The notes: a model not told the origin generated them from the sequence alone. A stretch of DNA of 7,681 nucleotides from an uncultured Ruaniaceae bacterium (GCA_938004115.1 CALKWS010000196.1:1-7681), one strand, 5' to 3'. Shown: positions 1 through 7,681, numbered from the stretch's first letter. Numbers and translations are program-made.

Positions 1-65
1 CCGGGCTCGGACCAAGGAGACGCCGGGCTCGGACCAAGGAGACGCGGGGCTCGGGCAAGGAGCCG
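1..65. repeat. 22-bp tandem repeat, about three copies, cut by the window edge
   Basis: Two identical 22-bp units lie at 1-22 and 23-44. Each begins CCGGGCTCGG and ends in AAGGAGACG. A third, degenerate 21-bp unit follows at 45-65, with one base deleted and an ending of AAGGAGCCG. Position 1 is the window edge, so the array may extend further left. The unit length is not a multiple of three, so the array is unlikely to encode a repeated peptide. Every copy contains AAGGAG, a Shine-Dalgarno-like core, but no start codon follows at suitable spacing. I see no known repeat family here. It is best read as an intergenic minisatellite upstream of the pentose-phosphate operon. Confidence 0.85.
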
Positions 66-258
66 CGGGTATCGGTGCCCGTGGCCTACCGACCCACCGG
101 CAGGCGCTGGCCGGCTGCCTCCGGAAAGCGCTATCCTCCTTGTGTGAGGCGCGCCACCGCCGCCTGCCACCACGCCGCGGACCCCCACCCACCGGACCGC
201 GGAACCTGTCACCGGAGGACTTCCGGGGGTCACCGGGTGCTGACCGCTGCTGAGTCGA

Positions 259-264
259 TAGGGT
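259..264 (+). promoter_or_regulatory. Candidate -10 box for the tkt operon
   Basis: TAGGGT fits the actinobacterial TANNNT -10 pattern and would place transcription start near 271. That gives either a leader of about 99 nt before the GTG at 370 or nearly leaderless translation from the GTG at 274. No recognisable -35 hexamer sits 16-18 bp upstream. A competing box, TATCCT at 132-137, would start transcription near 144. This call rests on motif and position only. Confidence 0.25.
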
Positions 265-357
265 CGGCACAGAGTGAATGACAGCACCACTGCGCCCGCG
301 CGAAGCCGTGGCGGCAGTGCGAGCAGACGCCAGACGCCACCCGCCCCACCGGGGCAC

Positions 358-363
358 GAAGGG
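358..363 (+). promoter_or_regulatory. Ribosome binding site deciding the tkt start
   Basis: GAAGGG ends 6 nt before the GTG at 370. It supports that start over the in-frame GTG at 274, which has no comparable purine-rich site. Confidence 0.6.
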
Positions 364-369
364 ATACCC

Positions 370-2475
370 GTGAACGCTCAAGCTCCGAAGTCCACGACCG
401 TCGGCTGGACCGATCTCGATCTGCGTGCGGTGGACACCGCCCGCGTGCTCGCCGCCGATGCGGTCGAGAAGGTCGGCAACGGCCACCCCGGCACCGCGAT
501 CAGCCTGGCGCCGGTGGCGTACCTGCTGTACCAGAACACGATGGTCTCCGACCCGGCGGACCCCCACTGGCTCGGCCGGGACAGGTTCGTCCTCTCCGCC
601 GGCCACTCCAGCCTCACCCAGTACATCCAGTTGTTCCTGGGCGGGTTCGGCCTGGAGGTGGAGGACCTGCAGGCGCTGCGCACGTTCAACTCCAAGACGC
701 CCGGGCACCCCGAGTACGGCCACACCGACGGTGTGGAGACCACCACCGGGCCGCTCGGCCAGGGCCTGTCCACCGCGGTGGGGATGGCCTACGCCCAACG
801 GCGTGTCCGCGGATTGCTCGACCCGGATGCCGCCGCGGGCGACTCCCCCTTCGACCACCGCGTGTACGTGATCGCCTCCGACGGTGACCTACAGGAGGGC
901 GTCAGTCACGAGGCCTCGGCGCTGGCCGGCACCCAGGAACTGGGCAACCTGATCGTGATCTGGGACGACAACCGGATCTCGATCGAAGGCGACACCGATA
1001 TCGCCTTCACCGAGGATGTGGTGGCCCGTTACCAAGCCTACGGGTGGCACACCCAGCACGTGGACTGGACCAACGGGGGCAACCGGTACGCCGAGGACGT
1101 CGACGCCCTGGCGGCCGCGCTGGAGGAGGCCAAGGGGGTCACCGACCGCCCCAGTTTCATCCGGCTGTCCACCATCATCGCCTGGCCGGCTCCCACCGCC
1201 CAGAACACCCACGGCGCGCACGGGGCCAAACTCGGCGGCGAGGAGGTCGCCGCGCTGAAGGAGTTGCTGGACTTCGACCCCGAGCAGCATTTCGCGGTGG
1301 AGCAGGAGGTGCTCACCCACACCCGCGGCCTGCTGGACCGCGGTGCGAAGGCCCACGCGGACTGGGACGCCAAACTCACCGAGTGGCAGGCCGCCAACCC
1401 CGACCGGGTACCGCTGCTCGAGCGGCTGCGTGAACGCCGGCTGCCGGAAGGCTGGACCGACGCGCTGCCCACCTTCGAGGCCGGTAAGGACGTGGCCACC
1501 CGTGCCGCCTCCGGGGCGGTGCTGGCCGCACTGGCAGATCCGCTTCCCGAACTGTGGGGCGGCTCCGCGGACCTGGCGGGGTCCAACAACACCACGATGA
1601 AGGGTGAACCCTCCTTCCTCCCGGCCCACCGGTCCACCGAACAGTTCACCGGGAACCCCTACGGACGCACCCTGCACTTCGGGATCCGGGAGCACGCGAT
1701 GGGCACGATCCTCAACGGCATCGCGCTGAACGGGCTCACCCGCCCCTACGGCGGCACGTTCTTCACCTTCAGCGATTACATGCGCCCTGCCGTGCGGCTG
1801 GCCGCGCTGATGAAGGCGCCCTCGATCTTCGTGTGGACCCACGACTCCATCGGCCTGGGTGAGGACGGACCCACCCACCAGCCGGTGGAGCACCTGGCCG
1901 CGGTCCGAGCGATCCCGGACCTGGCCCTGGTGCGCCCGGCCGATGCGAACGAGACCGCCTGGGCCTGGCGCACCATCCTGGAACGCGACGAGCCCGCCGG
2001 CCTGGTGCTCACCCGGCAGAACGTGCCCACCTTCCCCCGGGGCACCGACGGGTTCGCCGGTGCCGAGGGAGTGGCCAGGGGCGCCTACATCCTCCAGGAG
2101 GCGTCCTCCGGTGCACCCGAGGTCATCCTGCTGGCCACCGGGTCCGAGGTGCAGTTGGCCGTGGAGGCCCGCACCCAGTTGGAGGAGCGGGGCATCCCCG
2201 CCCGGGTGGTCTCCGCCCCCTGCCTGGAGTGGTTCGACGAGCAGGACCAGGACTACCGCGAGACCGTGCTTCCCGCCGGCGTGCGCGCGCGGGTCAGCAT
2301 CGAGGCCGGGATCGCGATGCCCTGGCACCGGTACATCGGGGACGCGGGCCGCGCGGTATCCCTGGAGCACTACGGCGGATCCGCCGACTACCAGACCCTC
2401 TTCCGGGAGTTCGGGATCACCGCGGAGGCCGCGGTCCGGGCTGCCGAGGAGTCACTTGCCGCAACCCGGGACTGA
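370..2475 (+). CDS. tkt: Transketolase
   Basis: This 701-residue thiamine-diphosphate enzyme moves two-carbon ketol units between sugar phosphates in the cytosolic non-oxidative pentose phosphate pathway. The length matches bacterial transketolases. The N-terminal signature with NGHPG is at residues 37-41 and GHTDGVETTTGPLGQG at 117-132. The ThDP/metal motif is SDGDLQEG (170-177) with DDN at 199-201; Asp171 and Asn201 are the expected metal ligands. REHAMG (440-445) supplies the cofactor-activating Glu441. GEDGPTHQP (497-505) holds substrate-binding Asp499 and His503. Ser replaces the Gly of the usual GDG, as in other actinobacterial transketolases. I chose the GTG at 370 because GAAGGG (358-363) lies 6 nt upstream and it gives family length. 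The frame stays open back to a GTG at 274 (733 residues), but that extension is disordered and not family-like. tal follows after 20 bp, so the two are likely co-transcribed. Confidence 0.96.
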   Translation: MNAQAPKSTTVGWTDLDLRAVDTARVLAADAVEKVGNGHPGTAISLAPVAYLLYQNTMVSDPADPHWLGRDRFVLSAGHSSLTQYIQLFLGGFGLEVEDLQALRTFNSKTPGHPEYGHTDGVETTTGPLGQGLSTAVGMAYAQRRVRGLLDPDAAAGDSPFDHRVYVIASDGDLQEGVSHEASALAGTQELGNLIVIWDDNRISIEGDTDIAFTEDVVARYQAYGWHTQHVDWTNGGNRYAEDVDALAAALEEAKGVTDRPSFIRLSTIIAWPAPTAQNTHGAHGAKLGGEEVAALKELLDFDPEQHFAVEQEVLTHTRGLLDRGAKAHADWDAKLTEWQAANPDRVPLLERLRERRLPEGWTDALPTFEAGKDVATRAASGAVLAALADPLPELWGGSADLAGSNNTTMKGEPSFLPAHRSTEQFTGNPYGRTLHFGIREHAMGTILNGIALNGLTRPYGGTFFTFSDYMRPAVRLAALMKAPSIFVWTHDSIGLGEDGPTHQPVEHLAAVRAIPDLALVRPADANETAWAWRTILERDEPAGLVLTRQNVPTFPRGTDGFAGAEGVARGAYILQEASSGAPEVILLATGSEVQLAVEARTQLEERGIPARVVSAPCLEWFDEQDQDYRETVLPAGVRARVSIEAGIAMPWHRYIGDAGRAVSLEHYGGSADYQTLFREFGITAEAAVRAAEESLAATRD

Positions 2476-2482
2476 CGACGAC

Positions 2483-2489
2483 GAAGGAG
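2483..2489 (+). promoter_or_regulatory. Ribosome binding site of tal
   Basis: GAAGGAG ends 6 nt before the ATG at 2496, inside the 20-bp tkt-tal gap. It is the strongest Shine-Dalgarno sequence in the operon. It fixes the tal start even though the frame stays open upstream, inside tkt. Confidence 0.85.
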
Positions 2490-2495
2490 CCCGCG

Positions 2496-3634
2496 ATGTC
2501 CACCTCACCCCTGGCCCGAATCAGCGAAGCCGGAGTCTCGGTCTGGCTCGATGACCTTTCCCGCAATGCGTTGCAGGACGGCAGCCTGGCCCGGATGATC
2601 GAGACCCACCATGTGGTGGGGGTGACCACCAACCCCACCATCTTCGCCGGCGCCGTCAGCGACGGAGAGGCCTACCAGGCGCAACTGGCCGCGCTGGCCG
2701 CCTCCGGCGCCGATGTCGAATCCGCCGTACTAGCGCTGACCACCGATGACGTGCGCTCCGCCTGTGACCTGTTCGCCGGGGTGTACCAGCGCACCGGCGG
2801 GCAGGACGGGCGGGTCTCCATCGAGGTCGATCCCCGGCTGGCGCACGACACCGAGGCGACGATCGAGGCCGCACGGCTGCTGTGGCGCACCGTGGACCGC
2901 CCCAACGTGATGATCAAGATCCCGGCCACCGTCGAGGGCCTGCCGGCCATCACCGCCGCCATCGGCGAGGGGATCAGCGTGAACGTCACGCTGATCTTCT
3001 CCCTGGACCGCTACCGGGCCGTGGCCCAGGCCTACCTGGACGGGTTGGAGCAGGCCCAGGGGGCCGGGTTGGATCTCGGCTCGATCCGGTCGGTCGCCTC
3101 GATCTTCCTGTCCCGGATCGACACCAAGGTCGATGCCGCACTCGACGAGATCGGCACCGACCAGGCGCGGGCGGTGCGTGGACGCACCGCGATCGCCGGC
3201 GCCCGGCTGGCCTACCAGGTGTTCCAGGAGATCTTCTCCTCCCCCCGGTTCGAGGCCCTCGCCCAGGCTGGTGCACACGTACAGCGCCCGTTGTGGGCCT
3301 CCACCGGGACGAAGGATCCGGCCTACCCCGACACCATGTACGTCGACGAACTGGTCACCGCCGATGTGGTCAACACCATGCCCGCGGCCACCCTGGCTGC
3401 GGTGGCCGACCACTCCCCTGCCACCGGCGCGGACACCGTCCAGGATCGGTACGCCGAGGCTCAGGACGTGGTGGACGAGGTGCTGCGCCTGGGTGTGCAC
3501 TATGAGGAGATCCTGACGGACCTGGAGACCGCCGGCGTGGAGTCCTTCATCGCCTCCTGGGAGGAGTTGCTCGCCACCGTGGGCGGCGAACTGGACCGGG
3601 CGGGCCGCGCGCAGCCGGCCGCCGGCGGGAACGC

Positions 3635-3638
<4 letters not shown>
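2496..3638 (+). CDS. tal: Transaldolase
   Basis: This 380-residue class I aldolase-type enzyme transfers a dihydroxyacetone unit from sedoheptulose-7-phosphate to glyceraldehyde-3-phosphate in the cytosol. The transaldolase signature VTTNPTIF is at residues 43-50. The Schiff-base lysine lies in NVMIKIPAT (137-145) as Lys141. NVTLIFSLDRY follows at 163-173 and a phosphate-binding serine region, WASTGTKDP, at 267-275. The Asp pair in VWLDDLSR (16-23) is placed to supply the general acid/base. The length of about 370-380 residues is that of the longer actinobacterial/cyanobacterial transaldolase subfamily rather than the roughly 317-residue TalB type. The start follows a strong Shine-Dalgarno sequence and lies 20 bp past the tkt stop. 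The stop overlaps the zwf start by 4 bp (ATGA). The C-terminal Ala/Gly-rich tail (about residues 366-380) is not part of the fold. Confidence 0.96.
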
Positions 3639-5172
<1,534 letters not shown>

Positions 5173-5176
<4 letters not shown>

Positions 5177-6096
5177 TCGTCAACCTGCACGGCACCACGA
5201 GCGCTGAGGTGGTGGCGGAACTGGTCAGTCAGCGCGAGCAGGGCGGTTCGGTCGCGCTCGGTCGGGTGATGACCCTGGTCATCATCTCCTCCGGCGGAGA
5301 CATCGAACCGGCAGTGGAAGCAGCCAACCGGGCCAGCCGGGAACATCCTTCCCGGGTGGTGGTGATCGAGCCACAGGAACCCGACGACGAGGCACGCCTG
5401 GACGCCGAGATCCGCATCGGCGGCGACGCCGGGGCCGCGGAGGTGGTGATCCTGCGCCCCTCGGGCACCACACAGGAGGCGATGGACACCCTGGTCACGC
5501 CGTTACTGCTGCCGGACACCCCGATCGTGGCGTGGTGGCCGAAGGACTCACCGCGCGATCTCGCCTCGGACCCGCTGGGCAAGCTCGCCCAGCGCCGTAT
5601 CAGCGACGTCGGGGAAGTCAGCGACCCGATCGGCCGGCTGCACGCACTGCGACAGCACTACGCCCCCGGGGACACCGACCTGTCCTGGGCGCGTACCACG
5701 CTGTGGCGCGGCCTGAGCGCCGGGGTGGTCGAGGCCGATCCCACGGTGCCGATCACCCGGGTCCTGGTGCGCGGCAACACCAACAGGCCCTCCACGCACC
5801 TGCTGGCCGCCTGGTTCGCCGACGCCCTGCAGTGCACCGCCCGGGTGGAACACGACTCCGAGGCCAGCGTGATCACCGGTGTCGAACTGGACCGCCCCGA
5901 CGGGGTGATCCGAATGGACCGGCCCGAAGGGTCGGCCGTGGTGACGGTCAGTTCCGAGGGGGGCCCGCCGCGGCAGGTGGCGATGGCGAAACGTCCGCTG
6001 GAGGACTGCCTCATGGAGGACCTGCGCCACCTGGATGCCGATGAGGTCTACGGCCGCGCCCTCGTCGACGGCCTGGACGCGGTGAGCGTCGGTTGA
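5173..6096 (+). CDS. opcA: Glucose-6-phosphate dehydrogenase assembly/activating protein OpcA
   Basis: OpcA proteins bind Zwf and promote its active oligomeric state and redox or allosteric control; they have no known catalytic activity of their own. The 307-residue length is typical. The N-terminus (MIVNLHGTTSAEV, then GGSVALGRVMTLVI at 24-37) matches the family. Conserved segments are EHPSRVVVIE (57-66), RIGGDAGAAEVVILRPSG (81-98), LLLPDTPIVAWWP (111-123), DLSWARTTLWR (169-179) and STHLLAAWFADAL (207-219). There is no signal peptide or membrane segment, so it is cytosolic. Its start overlaps the zwf stop (GTGA), which fits co-translation with its partner. In many actinobacteria pgl comes next; here it does not. 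Confidence 0.94.
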
Positions 6097-6115
6097 ACGG
6101 GGGCGGATGAACTGC

Positions 6116-6134
6116 GGCGGGTAGATCGCCCGCC
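6116..6134 (+). terminator. Weak hairpin in the opcA/O-methyltransferase gap
   Basis: A perfect 6-bp stem GGCGGG/CCCGCC (6116-6121 and 6129-6134) encloses a 7-nt loop, 19 bp after the opcA stop. There is no T-tract, so this may only attenuate read-through, or it may simply be a chance GC-rich inverted repeat. The rest of the 58-bp gap holds the next gene's ribosome binding site and no convincing promoter. Confidence 0.3.
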
Positions 6135-6142
6135 TCCACGAG

Positions 6143-6148
6143 AAAGGG
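6143..6148 (+). promoter_or_regulatory. Ribosome binding site of the O-methyltransferase
   Basis: AAAGGG, preceded by AG, ends 6 nt before the ATG at 6155 and supports that start. Confidence 0.6.
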
Positions 6149-6154
6149 TCACGG

Positions 6155-6820
6155 ATGGATCGGCACGAGTTGTGGTCCGAGGTCGACGGTTTCTTCACCG
6201 AGCACCTGCGGCCGGCGGATCCGGTGCTCACCGAGGCGCTACGCAACGCCGTCGACCTGCCGCAGATCCAGGTCTCCGACCTCCTCGGCGGTTTCCTCAG
6301 TGTGCTCACCCGCGCCAGCCGCGCCCGCCGGATCCTGGAGATCGGCACGCTGTTCGGCTACTCCACGATCCACCTGGCCAGGGCGGCAGGGCCCACCGGG
6401 CAGGTCACCACGCTGGAGTACTCCTCCCGCCACGCCGCAGTGGCCCGGGAGAACCTCGACCGCGCCGGTCTGGGCGACCGGGTGCAGGTGATCGAGGGAC
6501 CGGCCACCGAGACACTGCCCGGCCTGCGCGATCAGGCACCGTTCGACCTGGTGTTCATCGACGCCGACAAGGAGAACAACCCCACCTACCTCAGGTGGGC
6601 GCTGGAACTCACCCACCCCGGAGCGGTGCTGGTAGTGGACAACGTGGTGCGCGGCGGTGCGGTGCGCGAGGCGGACAACACCCGGCCGGACGTCCTCGGC
6701 ACCCGCACCATGGTGGAGGAGATCGGCGAGGCGGTCCGGGCCGGTGCCCTGGACGCCAGCGCGCTGCAGATCGTGGGGACCAAGGGGTACGACGGCATCC
6801 TCGTCGCCTACGTGTGCTGA
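6155..6820 (+). CDS. Cation-dependent class I SAM O-methyltransferase (CCoAOMT/COMT-like)
   Basis: This 221-residue protein of the metal-dependent O-methyltransferase family (Methyltransf_3 type) would move a methyl group from S-adenosylmethionine to a hydroxyl, usually on a catechol-like substrate. The SAM-binding motif I, LEIGTLFGYSTIHLA, is at residues 61-75 and the acidic residue ending strand 2, TLEYS, at 86-90. The divalent-metal ligands are visible: Asp136 in FIDADKENN (134-142) and Asp162-Asn163 in VVDNVVRGG (160-168). GTKGYDGILVAYV closes the fold at 208-220. The length is typical and nothing is missing. No signal peptide or membrane segment is seen. The substrate cannot be told from sequence; small bacterial members of this family are often annotated only generically. 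It starts 58 bp after opcA on the same strand and may be a distal operon gene, though a weak hairpin lies between. Confidence 0.9.
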   Translation: MDRHELWSEVDGFFTEHLRPADPVLTEALRNAVDLPQIQVSDLLGGFLSVLTRASRARRILEIGTLFGYSTIHLARAAGPTGQVTTLEYSSRHAAVARENLDRAGLGDRVQVIEGPATETLPGLRDQAPFDLVFIDADKENNPTYLRWALELTHPGAVLVVDNVVRGGAVREADNTRPDVLGTRTMVEEIGEAVRAGALDASALQIVGTKGYDGILVAYVC

Positions 6821-6831
6821 GCGGGCATCGC

Positions 6832-6847
6832 GGCCGGTCGGCCGGCC
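6832..6847. terminator. GC-rich hairpin between convergent genes
   Basis: A perfect 6-bp stem GGCCGG/CCGGCC (6832-6837 and 6842-6847) closes a TCGG tetraloop within the 30-bp gap between the O-methyltransferase stop and the ferritin stop. Its symmetry would let it serve both strands. There is no T-tract on either side. Such GC-only hairpins are common at convergent gene ends in high-GC actinomycetes, but efficient termination is an inference. Confidence 0.5.
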
Positions 6848-6850
6848 CGG

Positions 6851-7366
6851 TCAGTCCGCGCTGGCCGGCCCCTGGCCCCGCGCTGCCAACTCGGCATCGA
6901 TCTGCAGGATCCCCGTGCCATCGGACCCGACCAACTCCACCCGTCCCAGGATCTGGCCCACCGTGGCCTCCTCCTCGACCTGCTCCTCCAGGAACCACAG
7001 CAGCAGGCTGCGTGAGGACAGGTCACCCTCGGCGTCGGCCGCCCGGGCCAGATCGCGGATCGCCTCGGACACCTTCTGCTCGTGATCCAGTGCGGTCTTG
7101 AAGATCTCCTGGACGGTCAGGTCGGAGCCCAGACCCGGGGCGTGCAACGCCCCCAGCACGGCCCGGCCGCCCCGGTCCACCACATGGTCGATGAACTTCT
7201 GGGCGTGCTCGCGCTCCTCCTCCGCCTGGGCGCGGAGCCAACCCGCCATCCCGGGCAGGTCCTGGGCATCGGCTGCGATGGCCAGTTGCAGGTACACGTG
7301 CGCGGCCTGCAACTCCAGGGTGATCTGATCGTTGAACTTCTGCTCGAGCGCCGCCGGGAGTGCCAT
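6851..7366 (-). CDS. Non-heme ferritin
   Basis: This 171-residue four-helix-bundle protein should assemble into a 24-subunit cage that oxidises Fe(II) and stores it as ferric mineral in the cytosol. The ferroxidase-centre pattern is visible: Glu18 in LELQAAHVYLQ (17-27), the Glu51/His54 pair in EEEREHAQKF (49-58), Glu96 in DHEQKV (94-99), and Glu128-Gln129 with the acidic run EEE (131-133) in FLEEQVEEE. It fits the FtnA/BfrB-type ferritins. I see no conserved mid-helix methionine of the kind that binds haem in bacterioferritin, so the non-heme class is preferred. The ATG at 7366 gives the usual N-terminus (MALPAALEQKFNDQI). No good Shine-Dalgarno precedes it; instead a TANNNT box is placed for leaderless transcription. 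It is convergent with the O-methyltransferase and divergent from formate dehydrogenase. Confidence 0.93.
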   Translation of the reverse strand: MALPAALEQKFNDQITLELQAAHVYLQLAIAADAQDLPGMAGWLRAQAEEEREHAQKFIDHVVDRGGRAVLGALHAPGLGSDLTVQEIFKTALDHEQKVSEAIRDLARAADAEGDLSSRSLLLWFLEEQVEEEATVGQILGRVELVGSDGTGILQIDAELAARGQGPASAD

Positions 7367-7372
7367 GCCGCC

Positions 7373-7378
7373 AGCCTA
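7373..7378 (-). promoter_or_regulatory. Candidate -10 box for leaderless ferritin mRNA
   Basis: On the minus strand TAGGCT ends 6 nt before the A of the ferritin ATG. That is the spacing expected if transcription starts on the start codon. Leaderless mRNAs are common in actinomycetes, and this gene lacks a clear ribosome binding site. No good -35 is seen 17-18 bp upstream. An alternative minus-strand -10, TGTAAT (7409-7404), would give a leader of about 30 nt. Confidence 0.4.
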
Positions 7379-7401
7379 CCGGTCCCGGGTCGGCGTGATC
7401 C

Positions 7402-7413
7402 AGATTACAATCT
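7402..7413. promoter_or_regulatory. AT-rich palindrome in the ferritin/fdh divergent promoter region
   Basis: AGATTACAATCT is a perfect 5+2+5 inverted repeat, strikingly AT-rich against its surroundings. It contains TACAAT (7406-7411), a near-consensus -10 facing fdh, and TGTAAT on the other strand facing the ferritin gene. It could be a pair of divergent -10 boxes, an operator, or both. It does not obviously match the IdeR/DtxR iron box. Confidence 0.45.
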
Positions 7414-7426
7414 CCCCCGCCGGTGT

Positions 7427-7432
7427 TACCGT
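7427..7432 (+). promoter_or_regulatory. Candidate -10 box for leaderless fdh mRNA
   Basis: TACCGT fits TANNNT and ends 7 nt before the ATG at 7440, so transcription could begin at or next to the start codon. No Shine-Dalgarno sequence is visible before that ATG. It competes with TACAAT at 7406-7411, which would give a leader of about 22 nt. Confidence 0.3.
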
Positions 7433-7439
7433 GGCCGTT

Positions 7440-7681
7440 ATGTCGCGGCTGACGTTCCTGGAGTGGCCGGTGCTCCGGCAACTGCGCACCGCCGACCGCC
7501 AGGGCCGCGGGCCCGCGGTGATGTCCGCCAAGTCCCGCGGTACCCAGCCTCGAACCGATGAGGCAGACACCGTCGTCCAGAGCGTGTGCCCGTACTGCGC
7601 GGTGGGCTGCGGGCAACGTGTCTTCGCCCGGGACAACAAGGTCATTCACATCGAGGGGGACCCTGACTCCCCGGTCTCCCG
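7440..7681 (+). CDS. fdh: Formate dehydrogenase alpha (molybdopterin) subunit, N-terminal fragment
   Basis: Only the first 80 codons lie in the window; the gene runs off the right edge. The N-terminus contains FLEWPVLRQLRTADRQGRG (6-24), then VCPYCAVGCGQ (49-59), the C-x2-C-x3-C part of the [4Fe-4S] motif (Cys50, Cys53, Cys57) that opens molybdopterin oxidoreductases. KVIHIEGDPDSPVSR follows at 67-81, as expected before the fourth cluster cysteine. This combination recalls actinobacterial formate dehydrogenases, which oxidise formate to CO2. There is no twin-arginine signal, which suggests the cytosolic side. Many relatives carry selenocysteine at the active site; that position is outside the window. 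Met28 (7521) is an alternative start but would drop the conserved N-terminal segment. The gene is divergent from the ferritin gene with 73 bp between. Confidence 0.85.
   Translation, partial: MSRLTFLEWPVLRQLRTADRQGRGPAVMSAKSRGTQPRTDEADTVVQSVCPYCAVGCGQRVFARDNKVIHIEGDPDSPVS

Larger units (their letters stand above)
66..369 (+). other. Non-coding leader region upstream of tkt
   Basis: No convincing gene lies between the tandem repeat and the preferred tkt start. Short open frames here encode low-complexity Pro/Arg/Ala-rich peptides and look like GC-bias artefacts. Visible elements are an 8-bp direct repeat GTCACCGG at 208-215 and 229-236 (21 bp apart, two helical turns), a small CCGGA/TCCGG inverted repeat at 212-226, two CCGCGG palindromes at 175-180 and 197-202, and -10-like boxes TATCCT at 132-137 and TAGGGT at 259-264. 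Promoters and regulator sites for the pentose-phosphate operon probably lie here, but none has convincing -35 support. Confidence 0.5.

Noticed and set aside
1..65. CRISPR array
   Set aside because: The units abut directly with no spacers, are only 22 bp long, and no cas gene is nearby.
75..281. Possible 68-residue gene in the leader region
   Set aside because: The peptide is rich in Pro, Arg, His and Ala and resembles no family. It has no good ribosome binding site and its frame overlaps the possible upstream tkt start.
889..2370. 493-residue open frame antisense to tkt
   Set aside because: It mirrors the codon positions of tkt, a common artefact in GC-rich DNA. The product is Gly/Val/Arg-rich with no recognisable domain, while the + strand encodes a complete transketolase.
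2229..2495. Upstream extension of the tal reading frame into tkt
   Set aside because: The frame is open but overlaps tkt out of frame with Arg/Gly-rich sequence. A strong Shine-Dalgarno points to the ATG at 2496, and the 380-residue product is already full length.
2730..3500. 256-residue open frame antisense to tal
   Set aside because: It is a shadow of tal with His/Gly/Asp-rich, non-protein-like composition.
7082..7561. 159-residue + strand open frame across the ferritin gene and fdh start
   Set aside because: It runs antisense through the ferritin coding region and overlaps the start of fdh out of frame. Both of those have clear family motifs.

Overview
This is a high-GC window with GTG and ATG starts and strong GC bias at third codon positions. 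The gene content fits an actinomycete (Actinomycetota): OpcA is essentially an actinobacterial and cyanobacterial partner of glucose-6-phosphate dehydrogenase, and the order tkt-tal-zwf-opcA is the classic actinobacterial pentose-phosphate operon. The 'ASDGDLQEG' transketolase motif and the Fdh N-terminus also fit. A member of the Micrococcales or a relative is plausible, but the window alone does not fix the genus.

Layout. Positions 1-369 carry no convincing gene. They open with a 22-bp tandem repeat cut by the window edge and hold the probable leader of the operon. Positions 370-6096 are the pentose-phosphate operon on the + strand: transketolase (tkt), transaldolase (tal), glucose-6-phosphate dehydrogenase (zwf) and its assembly/activation factor (opcA). 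tal-zwf and zwf-opcA overlap by 4 bp (ATGA and GTGA), so translation is probably coupled. After 58 bp comes a cation-dependent class I O-methyltransferase gene (6155-6820), possibly read through from the operon. It sits where many actinobacteria have the 6-phosphogluconolactonase gene pgl. A convergent non-heme ferritin gene follows on the - strand (6851-7366), with a GC-rich hairpin in the 30-bp gap. The window ends inside the first 80 codons of a divergently transcribed molybdopterin formate dehydrogenase alpha subunit (from 7440).

How the genes work together. Zwf with OpcA oxidises glucose-6-phosphate and makes NADPH. Tkt and Tal interconvert the sugar phosphates of the non-oxidative branch and connect it to glycolysis. 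The ferritin and formate dehydrogenase genes share a 73-bp divergent intergenic region. It contains an unusual AT-rich palindrome and -10-like boxes facing both ways. Neither gene has a clear Shine-Dalgarno sequence, so leaderless or closely spaced promoters are plausible.

The coding content is largely conventional. The items most worth a second look are the 22-bp repeat at the left edge, the ferritin/fdh divergent promoter, the O-methyltransferase at the operon's end and the uncertain transketolase start. I found no evidence of a mobile element, CRISPR array, tRNA, rRNA or novel multi-gene system.
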